Shown piece by piece: positions 27,152 to 43,500 of a DNA stretch of 64,000 bases. Within the stretch, counting starts at the first letter, position 1. The number at the start of each line of letters is the position of its first letter. The stretch lies in contig NC_063273.1 of assembly GCF_910591885.1 (NCBI RefSeq), positions 13,546,501 to 13,610,500 on the forward strand, in the 5' to 3' direction. Made by a program: the position numbers and the translations under genes. The notes beneath the pieces are model-generated. The model saw only the letters and a program-made list of their open reading frames with translations. It was not told where the DNA came from and did not search any database. Origin of the DNA: Bombus terrestris (lineage: Eukaryota > Arthropoda > Insecta > Hymenoptera > Apidae).

Positions 27152-30100
27152 TAGAGGATAACGTTATACGTTGTAACGTAATAGTATATAACCTTATACA
27201 TCATATAGTGAACCAATATATCGTTATACGTTATAACGTAATAGTACATAACGTTATACGTTATAACGTAATAGTACATAACGTTATACGTTGTAACGTA
27301 ATGATACATAACGTTATACGTTGTAACGTAATAGTATATAACGTTTTACGTCATATAGTGGTCCAATAAAACGTTATTCGATGTAATGTAATAGTATGTA
27401 ACGTTATACATCATATAGTTATCCAATATAATGTTATACGTTGTAACATAATAGATCATAACTTTATACGTTATCACGTAATACTATATAACGTTATACG
27501 TTGTAACGTAATAATACATAACGTTATACGTTGTAACGTAATAGTATATAACGTTTTACGTCATATAGTGATCTAGTATAACGTTATACGTTATAACGTA
27601 ATAGTACATAACGTTATACATTATAACGTAATAGCACATAATGTTATACGTTGTAAAGTAATAGTATTTAACGTTACACATCATATAGTGATCCAATATA
27701 ACGTTATACGTTATAACGTAATAGTACATAACGTTATACGTTATTACGTAATAGTATTTAACGTTATACGTCATATAGTGATCCAATATAGCGTTATACG
27801 TTATAACGTAATACTACATAACGTTATACGTTGTAACGTAATAGTATATAACGTTTTACGTCATATAGTGATCCAATATAACGTTATTCGATGTAACGTA
27901 ATAGTATGTAACGTTATACGTTATAACGTAATACTACATAACGTTATACGTTGTAACGTAATAGTATATAACCTTATACATCATATAGTGAACCAATATA
28001 TCGTTATACGTTATAACGTAATAGTACAAAACGTTATACGTTATAACGTAATAGTACATAACGTTATACATTATAACGTAATAGCACATAACGTTATACG
28101 TTGTAAAGTAATAGTATTTAACGTTACACATCATATAGTGATCCAATATAAAGTTATACGTTATAACGTAATAGTACATAACGTTATACGTTATTACGTA
28201 ATAGTATTTAACGTTATACGTCATATAGTGATCCAATATAGCGTTATACGTTATAACGTAATACTACATAACGTTATACGTTCCAACGTAATAGTATATA
28301 ACGTTTTACGTCATATAGTGATCCAATATAACGTTATTCGATGTAACGTAATAGTATGTAACGTTATACGTTATAACGTAATACTACATAACGTTATACG
28401 TTATTACGTAATAGTATTTAACGTTATACGTCATATAGTGATCCAATATAATATTATACGTAATAACGTAATAGTACATAACGTTATACGTTGTAACGTA
28501 ATAGTACATAACGTTATACGTTGTAATGTAATAATACATAACGTTATACGTTGTAACGTAATAGTGCATAACGTTATACGTTGTAACGTAATATTAAGTA
28601 ACGTGATACATCATATAGTGATCCAATATAACGTTATACTTTCTAACATAATAGTACATAACGTTTCACGTTGTAACGTAATAGTATATAACGTTACACA
28701 TCATATAGTGATCCAATATAACGTTATACGTTATAACATAATAGTACATAACGTTTCACGTTGTAACGTAATATTATATAACATTACACATCATATAGCG
28801 ATCAAATATAACGTTATACGTTATAACGTAATAGTACATAACGTTATACGTTATAACGTAATAGTACATAACGTTATACATTATAGCGTAATAGTACATA
28901 ACGTTATACGTTATAACGTAATAGTACATAACGTTATACTTTGTAACTTAATAATACATAACGTTATACGTTGTAACTTAATAATACATAACGTTATACG
29001 TTGTAACGTAATAGTATATAACGTTTTACGTCATATAGTGATCCAATATAACGTTACACGTTATTATGTAATAGTACATAACGATACACATCATATAGTG
29101 ATCCAATATAACGTTATACGTTATAACGTAATAGTACATATCGATGTACATCATATAGTGATCCAATATAACGTTACACGTTATTATGTAATAGTACATA
29201 ACGATATACAAAATATAGTGATCCAGTATAACGTTATAAGTTATAACGTTATAGTATATAACGTTATACATCATATAGTGATCCAATTTAACGTTATACG
29301 CTATAGCGTAATAGTACATAAAGTTAAACGTTGTAACATTATAATACATAACGTTATACGTTGTAACGTAATAATACATAACGTTATACGTTGTAACGTA
29401 ATAGTATATAACGTTTTACGTCATATAGTGATCTAATATAACGTTATACGTTATAACGTGATAGTACATAACGTTATACGTTGTAACGTAATAGTATGTA
29501 ACGTTAAACGTCATATAGTCATCCAATATAACGTCATACGTTCTAACATAATAGTACATAACGTTTCACGTTGTAACGTAATATTATATAACATTACACA
29601 TCATATAGCGATCCAATATAACGTTATACGTTATAACGTAATAGTACATAACGTTATACATTATTACGTAAAAGTACATAACGTTATACGTTGTAGCGTA
29701 ATGGCATATAATGTTACACATCATATAGTGATCCAATATAACGTTATACGTTATAACGTAATAGTACATAGCGTTATACGTTATTACGTAATAGTATTTA
29801 ACGTTACACGTCATATAGTAATTCTAATATAGCGTTATACGTTATAACGTAATACAGGATAACGTTATACGTTGTAACGTAATAGTATATAACGTTTTAC
29901 GGCATATAGTGATCCAATATAACGTTATTCGATGTAACGTAATAGTATGTAACGTTATACGTTATAACGTAATACTACATAACGTTATACGTTGTAACGT
30001 AATAGTATATAACCTTATACATCATATAGTGAACCAATATATCGTTATACGTTATAACGTAATAGTACATAACGTTATACGTTATAACGTAATAGTACAT

Positions 30101-33100
30101 AACGTTATACGTTGTAACGTAATAATACATAACGTTATACGTTGTAACGTAATAGTACATAACGTTATACGTTATTACGTAATAGTATTTAACGTTATAC
30201 GTCATATAGTGATCCAATATAGCGTTATACGTTATAACGTAATACTACATAACGTTATACGTTGTAACGTCATAGTATATAACGTTTTACGTCATATAGT
30301 GATCCAATATAACGTTATTCGATGTAACGTAATAGTATGTAACGTTATACTTCAAATAGTGATCCAATATAATATTATACGTAATAACGTAATAGTACAT
30401 AACGTTATACGTTGTAATGTAATAATACATAACGTTATATGTTGTAACGTAATAGTATATAACGTTTTACTTCATATAGTGATCTAATATAACGTTATAC
30501 GTTATAACGTAATAGTACATAACGTTATACGTTGTAACGTAATAGTATGTAACGTTAAACATCATATAGTCATCCAATATAACGTTATACGTTCTAACAT
30601 AATAGTACATAGCGTTTCACGCTGTAACGTAATATTATATAACATTACACATCATATAGTGATCCAATATAACGTTATACGTTACAACGTAATAGTACAT
30701 AACGCTATACATTATAACGTAATTGCACATAACGTTATACGTTGTAAAGTAATAGTATTTAACGTTACACATCATATAGTGATCCAATATAACGTTATAC
30801 GTTATAGCGTAATAGTACATAACGTTATACGTTATTACGTAATAGTATTCAACGTTATACGTCATATAGTGATCCAATATAGCGTTATACGTTATAACGT
30901 AATACTACATAACGTTATACGTTGTAACGTAATAGTATATAACGTTTTACGTCATATAGTGATCTAATATAACGTTATACGTTATAACGTGATAGTACAT
31001 AACGTTATACGTTGTAACGTAATAGTATGTAACGTTAAACGTCATATAGTCATCCAATATAACGTTATACGTTCTAACATAATAGTACATAGCGTTTCAC
31101 GCTGTAACGTAATATTATATAACATTACACATCATATAGTGATCCAATATAACGTTATACGTTACAACGTAATAGTACATAACGCTATACATTATAACGT
31201 AATAGCACATAACGTTATACGTTGTAAAGTAATAGTATTTAACGTTACACATCATATAGTGATCCAATATAACGTTATACGTTATAGCGTAATAGTACAT
31301 AACGTTATACGTTATTACGTAATAGTATTCAACGTTATACGTCATATAGTGATCCAATATAGCGTTATACGTTATAACGTAATACTACATAACGTTATAC
31401 GTTGTAACGTAATAGTATATAACGTTTTACGTCATATAGTGATCCAATAAAACGTTATTCGATGTAACGTAATAGTATGTAACGTTATACGTTATAACGT
31501 AATACTACATAACGTTATACGTTGTAACGTAATAGTATATAACCTTATACATCATATAGTGAACCAATATATCGTTATACGTTATAACGTAATAGTACAT
31601 AACGTTATACGTTATAACGTAATAGTACATAACGTTATACGTTGTAACGTAATAATACATAACGTTATACGTTGTAACGTAATAGTACATAACGTTATAC
31701 GTTATTACGTAATAGTATTTAACGTTATACGTCATATAGTGATCCAATATAGCGTTATACGTTATAACGTAATACCACATAACGTTATACGTTGTAACGT
31801 CATAGTATATAACGTTTTACGTCATATAGTGATCCAATATAACGTTATTCGATGTAACGTAATAGTATGTAACGTTATACTTCAAATAGTGATCCAATAT
31901 AATATTATACGTAATAACGTAATAGTACATAACGTTATACGTTGTAATGTAATAATACATAACGTTATATGTTGTAACGTAATAGTATATAACGTTTTAC
32001 TTCATATAGTGATCTAATATAACGTTATACGTTATAACGTAATAGTACATAACGTTATACGTTGTAACGTAATAGTATGTAACGTTAAACATCATATAGT
32101 CATCCAATATAACGTTATACGTTCTAACATAATAGTACATAGCGTTTCACGCTGTAACGTAATATTATATAACATTACACATCATATAGTGATCCAATAT
32201 AACGTTATACGTTACAACGTAATAGTACATAACGCTATACATTATAACGTAATAGCACATAACGTTATACGTTGTAAAGTAATAGTATTTAACGTTACAC
32301 ATCATATAGTGATCCAATATAACGTTATACGTTATAGCGTAATAGTACATAACGTTATACGTTATTACGTAATAGTATTCAACGTTATACGTCATATAGT
32401 GATCCAATATAGCGTTATACGTTATAACGTAATACTACATAACGTTATACGTTGTAACGTAATAGTATATAACGTTTTACGTCATATAGTGATCCAATAA
32501 AACGTTATTCGATGTAACGTAATAGTATGTAACGTTATACGTTATAACGTAATACTACATAACGTTATACGTTGAAACGTAATAGTATATAACCTTATAC
32601 ATCATATAGTAAACCAAATTATCGTTATACGTTATAACGTAATGGTACATAACGTTATACGTTACAACGTAATAGTACATAACGCTATACATTATAACGT
32701 AATAGCACATAACGTTATACGTTGTAAAGTAATAGTATTTAACGTTACACATCATATAGTGATCCAATATAACGTTATACGTTATAACGTAATAGTACAT
32801 AACGTTATACGTTATTACGTAATAGTATTTAACGTTATACGTCATATAGTGATCCAATATAGCGTTATACGTTATAACGTAATACTACATAACGTTATAC
32901 GTTGTAACGTAATAGTATATAACGTTACACATCATATAGTGATCCAATATAACGTTATACATTATAACATAATAGTACATAACGTTTCACGTTGTAATGT
33001 AATATTATATAACATTACACATCATATAGCGATCCAATATAACGTAATACGTTATAACGTAATAGTACATAACGTTATACATTATAGCGTAATAGTACAT

Positions 33101-33933
33101 AACGTTATACGTTATAACGTAATAGTACATAACGTTATACGTTGTAACTTAACAATACATAACGTTATACGTTGTAACTTAATAATACATAACGTTATAC
33201 GTTGTAACGTAATAGTATATAACGTTTTACGTCATATAGTGATCCAATATAACGTTACACGTTATTATGTAATAGTACATATCGATGTACATCATATAGT
33301 GATCCAATATAACGTTACACGTTATTATGTAATAGTACATAACGTTATACATCATATAGTGATCCAATTTAACGTTATACGCCATAGCGTAATAGTACAT
33401 AAGGTTAAACGTTGTAACATAATAATACATAACGTTATACGTTGTAACGTAATAGTATATAACGTTTTACGTCATATAGTGGTCCAATAAAACGTTATTC
33501 GATGTAAGGTAATAGTATGTCACGTTATAGTTCAAATAGTGATCCAGTATAATATTATACGTAATAACGTAATAGTACACAACGTTATACGTTGTAACGT
33601 AATAGTACATAACGTTATACATTATAACGTAATAGCACATAACGTTATACGTTGTAAAGTAATAGTATTTAACGTTACACATCATATAGTGATCCAATAT
33701 AATGTTATACGTTATAAAGTAATAGTACATAACGTTATACATTATAACGTAATAGCACATAACGTTATACGTTGTAAAGTAATAGTATTTAACGTTACAC
33801 ATCATATAGTGATCCAATATAACGTTATACGTTATAACGTAATAGTACATAACGTTATACGTTATTACGTAATAGTACATAACGTTATACGTTATTACGT
33901 AATAGTATTTAACGTTATACGTCATATAGTGAT
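27122..33933. repeat. Higher-order unit 1 (6812 bp)
   Basis: This unit runs from the GAGG marker at 27,122 to the next at 33,934. The length is 227 x 30 + 2, matching its two one-base-insertion monomers (GAGG and CAGG at 29,823). Order: G marker at 27,455; a 19-kb-like segment at 27.5-29.0 kb; a run of class B monomers every 60 bp with the E dimer at 29,285; the CAGG marker; then local duplications at 30.5-32.5 kb. The segment near 30,541-30,880 recurs 480 bp later and again 1530 bp later. About 32.55-33.9 kb matches 25.65-27.1 kb (offset 6902, then 6842 and 6812). Confidence 0.8.
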
Positions 33934-36900
33934 TCTAATATAGCGTTATACGTTATAACGTAATAGAGGATAACGTTATACGTTGTAACGTAATAGTATA
34001 TAACCTTATACATCATATAGTGAACCAATATATCGTTATACGTTATAACGTAATAGTACATAACGTTATACGTTATAACGTAATAGTACATAACGTTATA
34101 CGTTGTAACGTAATGATACATAACGTTATACGTTGTAACGTAATAGTATATAACGTTTTACGTCATATAGTGGTCCAATAAAACGTTATTCGATGTAATG
34201 TAATAGTATGTAACGTTATACATCATATAGTTATCCAATATAATGTTATACGTTGTAACATAATAGATCATAACTTTATACGTTATCACGTAATACTATA
34301 TAACGTTATACGTTGTAACGTAATAATACATAACGTTATACGTTGTAACGTAATAGTATATAACGTTTTACGTCATATAGTGATCTAGTATAACGTTATA
34401 CGTTATAACGTAATAGTACATAACGTTATACGTTGTAACGTAATAGTATATAACGTTATACATCATATAGTGATCCAATATAACGTTATACGTTATAACG
34501 TAATAGTATATAACGTTATACATCATATAGTGATCCAATTTAACGTTATACGTTATAACGTAATAGTACATAACGTTATACGTTGTAACTTAATAGTATG
34601 TAACCTTATACATCATATAGTGAACCAATATATCGTTATACGTTATAACGTAATAGTGCATAACGTTATACGTTATAACGTAATAGTACATAACGTTATA
34701 CGTTGTAACGTAATAATACATAACGTTATACGTTGTAACTTAATAGTATGTAACCTTATACATCATATAGTGAACCAATATATCGTTATACGTTATAACG
34801 TAATAGTGCATAACGTTATACGTTATAACGTAATAGTGCATAACGTTATATGTTATAACGTAATAGTACATAATGTTATACGTTGTAACGCAATAATACA
34901 TAACGTTATACGTTGTAACGTAATAGTATTTAACGTTACACATCATATAGTGATCCAATATAACGTTATACGTTATAACGTAATAGTACATAACGTTATA
35001 CGTTGTAACGTAATAGTACATAACGTTATACATTATAACGTAATAGCACATAACGTTATACGTTGTAAAGTAATATTATTTAACGTTATACATCATATAG
35101 TGATCCAATATAACGTTATACTTTCCAACATAATAGTACATAACGTTTCACGTTGTAACGTAATAGTATTTAACGTTACACATCATATAGTGATCCAATA
35201 TAACGTTATACGTTATAACGTAATAGTACATAACGTTATACGTTATTACGTAATAGTATTTAACGTTATACGTCATATAGTGATCCAATATAGCGTTATA
35301 AGTTATAACGTAATACTACATAACGTTATACGTTGTAACGTCATAGTATATAACGTTTTACGTCATATAGTGATCCAATATAACGTTATTCGATGTAACG
35401 TGATAGTATGTAACGTTGTACTTCAAATAGTGATCCAATATAATATTATACGTAATAACGTAATAGTACATAACGTTATACGTTGTAACGTAATAATACA
35501 TAACGTTATACGTTGTAACGTAATAGTATATAACGTTTTACGTCATATAGTGATCTAATATAACGTTATTCGTTATAACGTGATAGTACATAACGTTATA
35601 CGTTGTAACGTAATAGTATGTAACGTTAAACATCATATAGTCATCCAATATAACGTCATACGTTCTAACGTAATAGTACATAACGTTTCACGTTGTAACG
35701 TAATAGTACATAACGTTATACGTTGTAACGTATTAATACATAACGTTATACGTTGTAACGTAATAGTATATAACCTTATACATCATATAGTGAACCAATA
35801 TATCGTTATACGTTATAACGTAATAGTACATAACGTTATACGTTATAACGTAATAGTACATAACGTTATACGTTGTAACGTATTAATACATAACGTTATA
35901 CGTTGTAACGTAATAGTATTTAACGTTACACATCATATAGTGATCCAATATAATGTTATACGTTATAACGTAATAGTACATAACGTTATACGTTATTACG
36001 TAATAGTATTTAACGTTATACGTCATATAGTGATCCAATATAGCGTTATACGTTATAACGTAATACTACATAACGTTATACGTTGTAACGTCATAGTATA
36101 TAACGTTTTACGTCATATAGTGATCCAATATAACGTTATTCGATGTAACGTAATAGTATGTAACGTTATACTTCAAATAGTGATCCAATATAATATTATA
36201 CGTAATAACGTAATAGTACATAACGTTATACGTTGTAATGTAATAATACATAACGTTATATGTTGTAACGTAATAGTATATAACGTTTTACTTCATATAG
36301 TGATCTAATATAACGTTATACGTTATAACGTAATAGTACATAACGTTATGCGTTATTACGTAATAGTATTTAACGTTATACGTCATATAGTGATCCAATA
36401 TAGCGTTATACGTTATAACGTAATACTACATAACGTTATACGTTGTAACGTAATAGTATATAACGTTTTACGTCATATAGTGATCCAATATAACGTTATT
36501 CGATGTAACGTAATAGTATGTAACGTTATACGTTATAACGTAATACTACATAACGTTATACGTTATTACGTAATAGTATTTAACGTTATACGTCATATAG
36601 TGATCCAATATAATATTATACGTAATAACGTAATAGTACATAACGTTATACGTTGTAACGTAATAGTACATAACGTTATACGTTGTAATGTAATAATACA
36701 TAACGTTATACGTTGTAACGTAATAGTACATAACGTTATACGTTGTAACGTAATATTAAGTAACGTGATACATCATATAGTGATCCAATATAACGTTATA
36801 CTTTCTAACATAATAGTACATAACGTTTCACGTTGTAACGTAATAGTATATAACGTTACACATCATATAGTGATCCAATATAACGTTATACGTTATAACA

Positions 36901-39900
36901 TAATAGTACATAACGTTTCACGTTGTAACGTAATATTATATAACATTACACATCATATAGAGATCCAATATAACGTTATACGTTATAACGTAATAGTACA
37001 TAACGTTATACATTATAGCGTAATAGTACATAACGTTATACGTTATAACGTAATAGTACATAACGTTATACGTTGTAACGTAATAGTATATAATGTTTTA
37101 CGTCATGTAGTGATCCAATATAACGTTATACGTTATAACGTAATAGTACATAACATTATGCGCTGTAACGTAATAGTATGTAACGTTACACATCATATAG
37201 TGATCCAATATAACGTTATACGTTATAACATAATAGTACATAACGTTTCACGTTGTAACGTAATATTATATAACATTACACATCATATAGCGATCAAATA
37301 TAACGTTATACGTTATAACGTAATAGTACATAACATTATACGTTATAACGTAATAGTACATAACGTTATACATTATAGCGTAATAGTACATAACGTTATA
37401 CGTTATAACGTAATAGTACATAACGTTATACTTTGTAACTTAATAATACATAACGTTATACGTTGTAACTTAATAATACATAACGTTATACGTTGTAACG
37501 TAATAGTATATAACGTTTTACGTCATATAGTGATCCAATATAACGTTACACGTTATTATGTAATAGTACATAACGATACACATCATATAGTGATCCAATA
37601 TAACGTTATACGTTATAACGTAATAGTACATATCGATGTACATCATATAGTGATCCAATATAACGTTACACGTTATTATGTAATAGTACATAACGATATA
37701 CAAAATATAGTGATCCAATATAACGTTATAAGTTATAACGTTATAGTATATAACGTTATACATCATATAGTGATCCAATTTAACGTTATACGCTATAGCG
37801 TAATAGTACATAAAGTTAAACGTTGTAACATTATAATACATAACGTTATACGTTGTAACGTAATAATACATAACGTTATACGTTGTAACGTAATAGTATA
37901 TAACGTTTTACGTCATATAGTGATCTAATATAACGTTATACGTTATAACGTGATAGTACATAACGTTATACGTTGTAACGTAATAGTATGTAACGTTAAA
38001 CGTCATATAGTCATCCAATATAACGTCATACGTTCTAACATAATAGTACATAACGTTTCACGTTGTAACGTAATATTATATAACATTACACATCATATAG
38101 CGATCCAATATAACGTTATACGTTATAACGTAATAGTACATAACGTTATACATTATTACGTAAAAGTACATAACGTTATACGTTGTAGCGTAATGGCATA
38201 TAATGTTACACATCATATAGTGATCCAATATAACGTTATACGTTATAACGTAATAGTACATAGCGTTATACGTTATTACGTAATAGTATTTAACGTTACA
38301 CGTCATATAGTAATTCTAATATAGCGTTATACGTTATAACGTAATACAGGATAACGTTATACGTTGTAACGTAATAGTATATAACGTTTTACGGCATATA
38401 GTGATCCAATATAACGTTATTCGATGTAACGTAATAGTATGTAACGTTATACGTTATAACGTAATACTACATAACGTTATACGTTGTAACGTAATAGTAT
38501 ATAACCTTATACATCATATAGTGAACCAATATATCGTTATACGTTATAACGTAATAGTACATAACGTTATACGTTATAACGTAATAGTACATAACGTTAT
38601 ACGTTGTAACGTAATAATACATAACGTTATACGTTGTAACGTAATAGTACATAACGTTATACGTTATTACGTAATAGTATTTAACGTTATACGTCATATA
38701 GTGATCCAATATAGCGTTATACGTTATAACGTAATACTACATAACGTTATACGTTGTAACGTCATAGTATATAACGTTTTACGTCATATAGTGATCCAAT
38801 ATAACGTTATTCGATGTAACGTAATAGTATGTAACGTTATACTTCAAATAGTGATCCAATATAATATTATACGTAATAACGTAATAGTACATAACGTTAT
38901 ACGTTGTAATGTAATAATACATAACGTTATATGTTGTAACGTAATAGTATATAACGTTTTACTTCATATAGTGATCTAATATAACGTTATACGTTATAAC
39001 GTAATAGTACATAACGTTATACGTTGTAACGTAATAGTATGTAACGTTAAACATCATATAGTCATCCAATATAACGTTATACGTTCTAACATAATAGTAC
39101 ATAGCGTTTCACGCTGTAACGTAATATTATATAACATTACACATCATATAGTGATCCAATATAACGTTATACGTTACAACGTAATAGTACATAACGCTAT
39201 ACATTATAACGTAATAGCACATAACGTTATACGTTGTAAAGTAATAGTATTTAACGTTACACATCATATAGTGATCCAATATAACGTTATACGTTATAGC
39301 GTAATAGTACATAACGTTATACGTTATTACGTAATAGTATTCAACGTTATACGTCATATAGTGATCCAATATAGCGTTATACGTTATAACGTAATACTAC
39401 ATAACGTTATACGTTGTAACGTAATAGTATATAACGTTTTACGTCATATAGTGATCCAATAAAACGTTATTCGATGTAACGTAATAGTATGTAACGTTAT
39501 ACGTTATAACGTAATACTACATAACGTTATACGTTGAAACGTAATAGTATATAACCTTATACATCATATAGTAAACCAAAATATCGTTATACGTTATAAC
39601 GTAATGGTACATAACGTTATACGTTACAACGTAATAGTACATAACGCTATACATTATAACGTAATAGCACATAACGTTATACGTTGTAAAGTAATAGTAT
39701 TTAACGTTACACATCATATAGTGATCCAATATAACGTTATACGTTATAACGTAATAGTACATAACGTTATACGTTATTACGTAATAGTATTTAACGTTAT
39801 ACGTCATATAGTGATCCAATATAGCGTTATACGTTATAACGTAATACTACATAACGTTATACGTTGTAACGTAATAGTATATAACGTTACACATCATATA

Positions 39901-40595
39901 GTGATCCAATATAACGTTATACATTATAACATAATAGTACATAACGTTTCACGTTGTAATGTAATATTATATAACATTACACATCATATAGCGATCCAAT
40001 ATAACGTAATACGTTATAACGTAATAGTACATAACGTTATACATTATAGCGTAATAGTACATAACGTTATACGTTATAACGTAATAGTACATAACGTTAT
40101 ACGTTGTAACGTAATAGTATATAACGTTTTACGTCATATAGTGGTCCAATAAAACGTTATTCGATGTAAGGTAATAGTATGTCACGTTATAGTTCAAATA
40201 GTGATCCAGTATAATATTATACGTAATAACGTAATAGTACATAACGTTATACGTTGTAACGTAATAGTACATAACGTTATACATTATCACGTAATAGCAC
40301 ATAACGTTATACGTTGTAAAGTAATAGTATTTAACGTTACACATCATATAGTGATCCAATATAATGTTATACGTTATAAAGTAATAGTACATAACGTTAT
40401 ACATTATAACGTAATAGCACATAACGTTATACGTTGTAAAGTAATAGTATTTAACGTTACACATCATATAGTGATCCAATATAACGTTATACGTTATAAC
40501 GTAATAGTACATAACGTTATACGTTATTACGTAATAGTACATAACGTTATACGTTATTACGTAATAGTATTTAACGTTATACGTCATATAGTGAT
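33934..40595. repeat. Higher-order unit 2 (6662 bp), most complete reference unit
   Basis: The length is 222 x 30 + 2, again with one GAGG and one CAGG marker (38,315). Contents in order: G marker at 34,267; a block at 34,470-35,558 with two copies of a GTGCATAACG segment; a block at 35,580-36,308 containing GTATTAATACAT; a block at 36.35-37.1 kb; the 60-bp-spaced class B run with the E dimer at 37,777; the CAGG block at 37,950-38,324; then 38.4-40.5 kb. The sizes of units 3, 4 and 7 follow from this one by removing or adding whole monomers, so I treat it as nearest to the ancestral form. That choice is inference. Confidence 0.8.
37508..37807. repeat. Run of class B monomers spaced every 60 bp
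   Basis: Five class B monomers in a row alternate with standard-ended monomers, giving a strict 60-bp dimer period and ending in the E dimer. They include the ATCGATGTACATC and CGATATACAAAATATAG subtypes. Elsewhere class B monomers are typically 90-150 bp apart. Equivalent runs lie near 20.95-21.24, 23.65-23.94, 29.03-29.31, 47.23-47.53, 54.80-55.09 and 59.42-59.71 kb. Shorter forms are present near 630-840, 3.35-3.63, 7.85-8.25 and 10.53-10.83 kb. Confidence 0.75.
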
Positions 40596-43500
40596 TCTAA
40601 TATAGCGTTATACGTTATAACGTAATAGAGGATAACGTTATACGTTGTAACGTAATAGTATATAACCTTATACATCATATAGTGAACCAATATATCGTTA
40701 TACGTTATAACGTAATAGAGGATAACGTTATACGTTGTAACGTAATAGTATATAACCTTATACATCATATAGTGAACCAATATATCGTTATACGTTATAA
40801 CGTAATAGTACATAACGTTATACGTTATAACGTAATAGTACATAACGTTATACGTTGTAACGTAATGATACATAACGTTATACGTTGTAACGTAATAGTA
40901 TATAACGTTTTACGTCATATAGTGGTCCAATAAAACGTTATTCGATGTAATGTAATAGTATGTAACGTTATACATCATATAGTTATCCAATATAATGTTA
41001 TACGTTGTAACATAATAGATCATAACTTTATACGTTATCACGTAATACTATATAACGTTATACGTTGTAACGTAATAATACATAACGTTATACGTTGTAA
41101 CGTAATAGTATATAACGTTTTACGTCATATAGTGATCTAGTATAACGTTATACGTTATAACGTAATAGTACATAACGTTATACGTTGTAACGTAATAGTA
41201 TGTGACGTTATACATCATATAGTGATCCAATATAACGTTATACGTTATAACGTAATAGTATATAACGTTATACATCATATAGTGATCCAATATAACGTTA
41301 TACGTTATAACGTAATAGTACATAACGTTATACGTTGTAACTTAATAGTATGTAACCTTATACATCATATAGTGAACCAATATATCGTTATACGTTATAA
41401 CGTAATAGTGCATAACGTTATACGTTATAACGTAATAGTACATAACGTTATACGTTGTAACGTAATAATACATAACGTTATACGTTGTAACTTAATAGTA
41501 TGTAACCTTATACATCATATAGTGAACCAATATATCGTTATACGTTATAACGTAATAGTGCATAACGTTATACGTTATAACGTAATAGTGCATAACGTTA
41601 TATGTTATAACGTAATAGTACATAATGTTATACGTTGTAACGCAATAATACATAACGTTATACGTTGTAACGTAATAGTATTTAACGTTACACATCATAT
41701 AGTGATCCAATATAACGTTATACGTTATAACGTAATAGTACATAACGTTATACGTTGTAACGTAATAGTACATAACGTTATACATTATAACGTAATAGCA
41801 CATAACGTTATACGTTGTAAAGTAATATTATTTAACGTTATACATCATATAGTGATCCAATATAACGTTATACTTTCCAACATAATAGTACATAACGTTT
41901 CACGTTGTAACGTAATAGTATTTAACGTTACACATCATATAGTGATCCAATATAACGTTATACGTTATAACGTAATAGTACATAACGTTATACGTTATTA
42001 CGTAATAGTATTTAACGTTATACGTCATATAGTGATCCAATATAGCGTTATAAGTTATAACGTAATACTACATAACGTTATACGTTGTAACGTCATAGTA
42101 TATAACGTTTTACGTCATATAGTGATCCAATATAACGTTATTCGATGCAACGTGATAGTATGTAACGTTGTACTTCAAATAGTGATCCAATATAATATTA
42201 TACGTAATAACGTAATAGTACATAACGTTATACGTTGTAACGTAATAATACATAACGTTATACGTTGTAACGTAATAGTATATAACGTTTTACGTCATAT
42301 AGTGATCTAATATAACGTTATTCGTTATAACGTGATAGTACATAACGTTATACGTTGTAACGTAATAGTATGTAACGTTAAACATCATATAGTCATCCAA
42401 TATAACGTCATACGTTCTAACATAATAGTACATAACGTTTCACGTTGTAACGTAATAGTACATAACGTTATACGTTGTAACGTATTAATACATAACGTTA
42501 TACGTTGTAACGTAATAGTATATAACCTTATACATCATATAGTGAACCAATATATCGTTATACGTTATAACGTAATAGTACATAACGTTATACGTTATAA
42601 CGTAATAGTACATAACGTTATACGTTGTAACGTATTAATACATAACGTTATACGTTGTAACGTAATAGTATTTAACGTTACACATCATATAGTGATCCAA
42701 TATAATGTTATACGTTATTACGTAATAGTATTTAACGTTATACGTCATATAGTGATCCAATATAGCGTTATACGTTATAACGTAATACTACATAACGTTA
42801 TACGTTGTAACGTCATAGTATATAACGTTTTACGTCATATAGTGATCCAATATAACGTTATTCGATGTAACGTAATAGTATGTAACGTTATACTTCAAAT
42901 AGTGATCCAATATAATATTATACGTAATAACGTAATAGTACATAACGTTATACGTTGTAATGTAATAATACATAACGTTATATGTTGTAACGTAATAGTA
43001 TATAACGTTTTACTTCATATAGTGATCTAATATAACGTTATACGTTATAACGTAATAGTACATAACGTTATACGTTATTACGTAATAGTATTTAACGTTA
43101 TACGTCATATAGTGATCCAATATAGCGTTATACGTTATAACGTAATACTACATAACGTTATACGTTGTAACGTAATAGTATATAACGTTTTACGTCATAT
43201 AGTGATCCAATATAACGTTATTCGATGTAACGTAATAGTATGTAACGTTATACGTTATAACGTAATACTACATAACGTTATACGTTATTACGTAATAGTA
43301 TTTAACGTTATACGTCATATAGTGATCCAATATAATATTATACGTAATAACGTAATAGTACATAACGTTATACGTTGTAACGTAATAGTACATAACGTTA
43401 TACGTTGTAATGTAATAATACATAACGTTATACGTTGTAACGTAATAGTACATAACGTTATACGTTGTAACGTAATATTAAGTAACGTGATACATCATAT

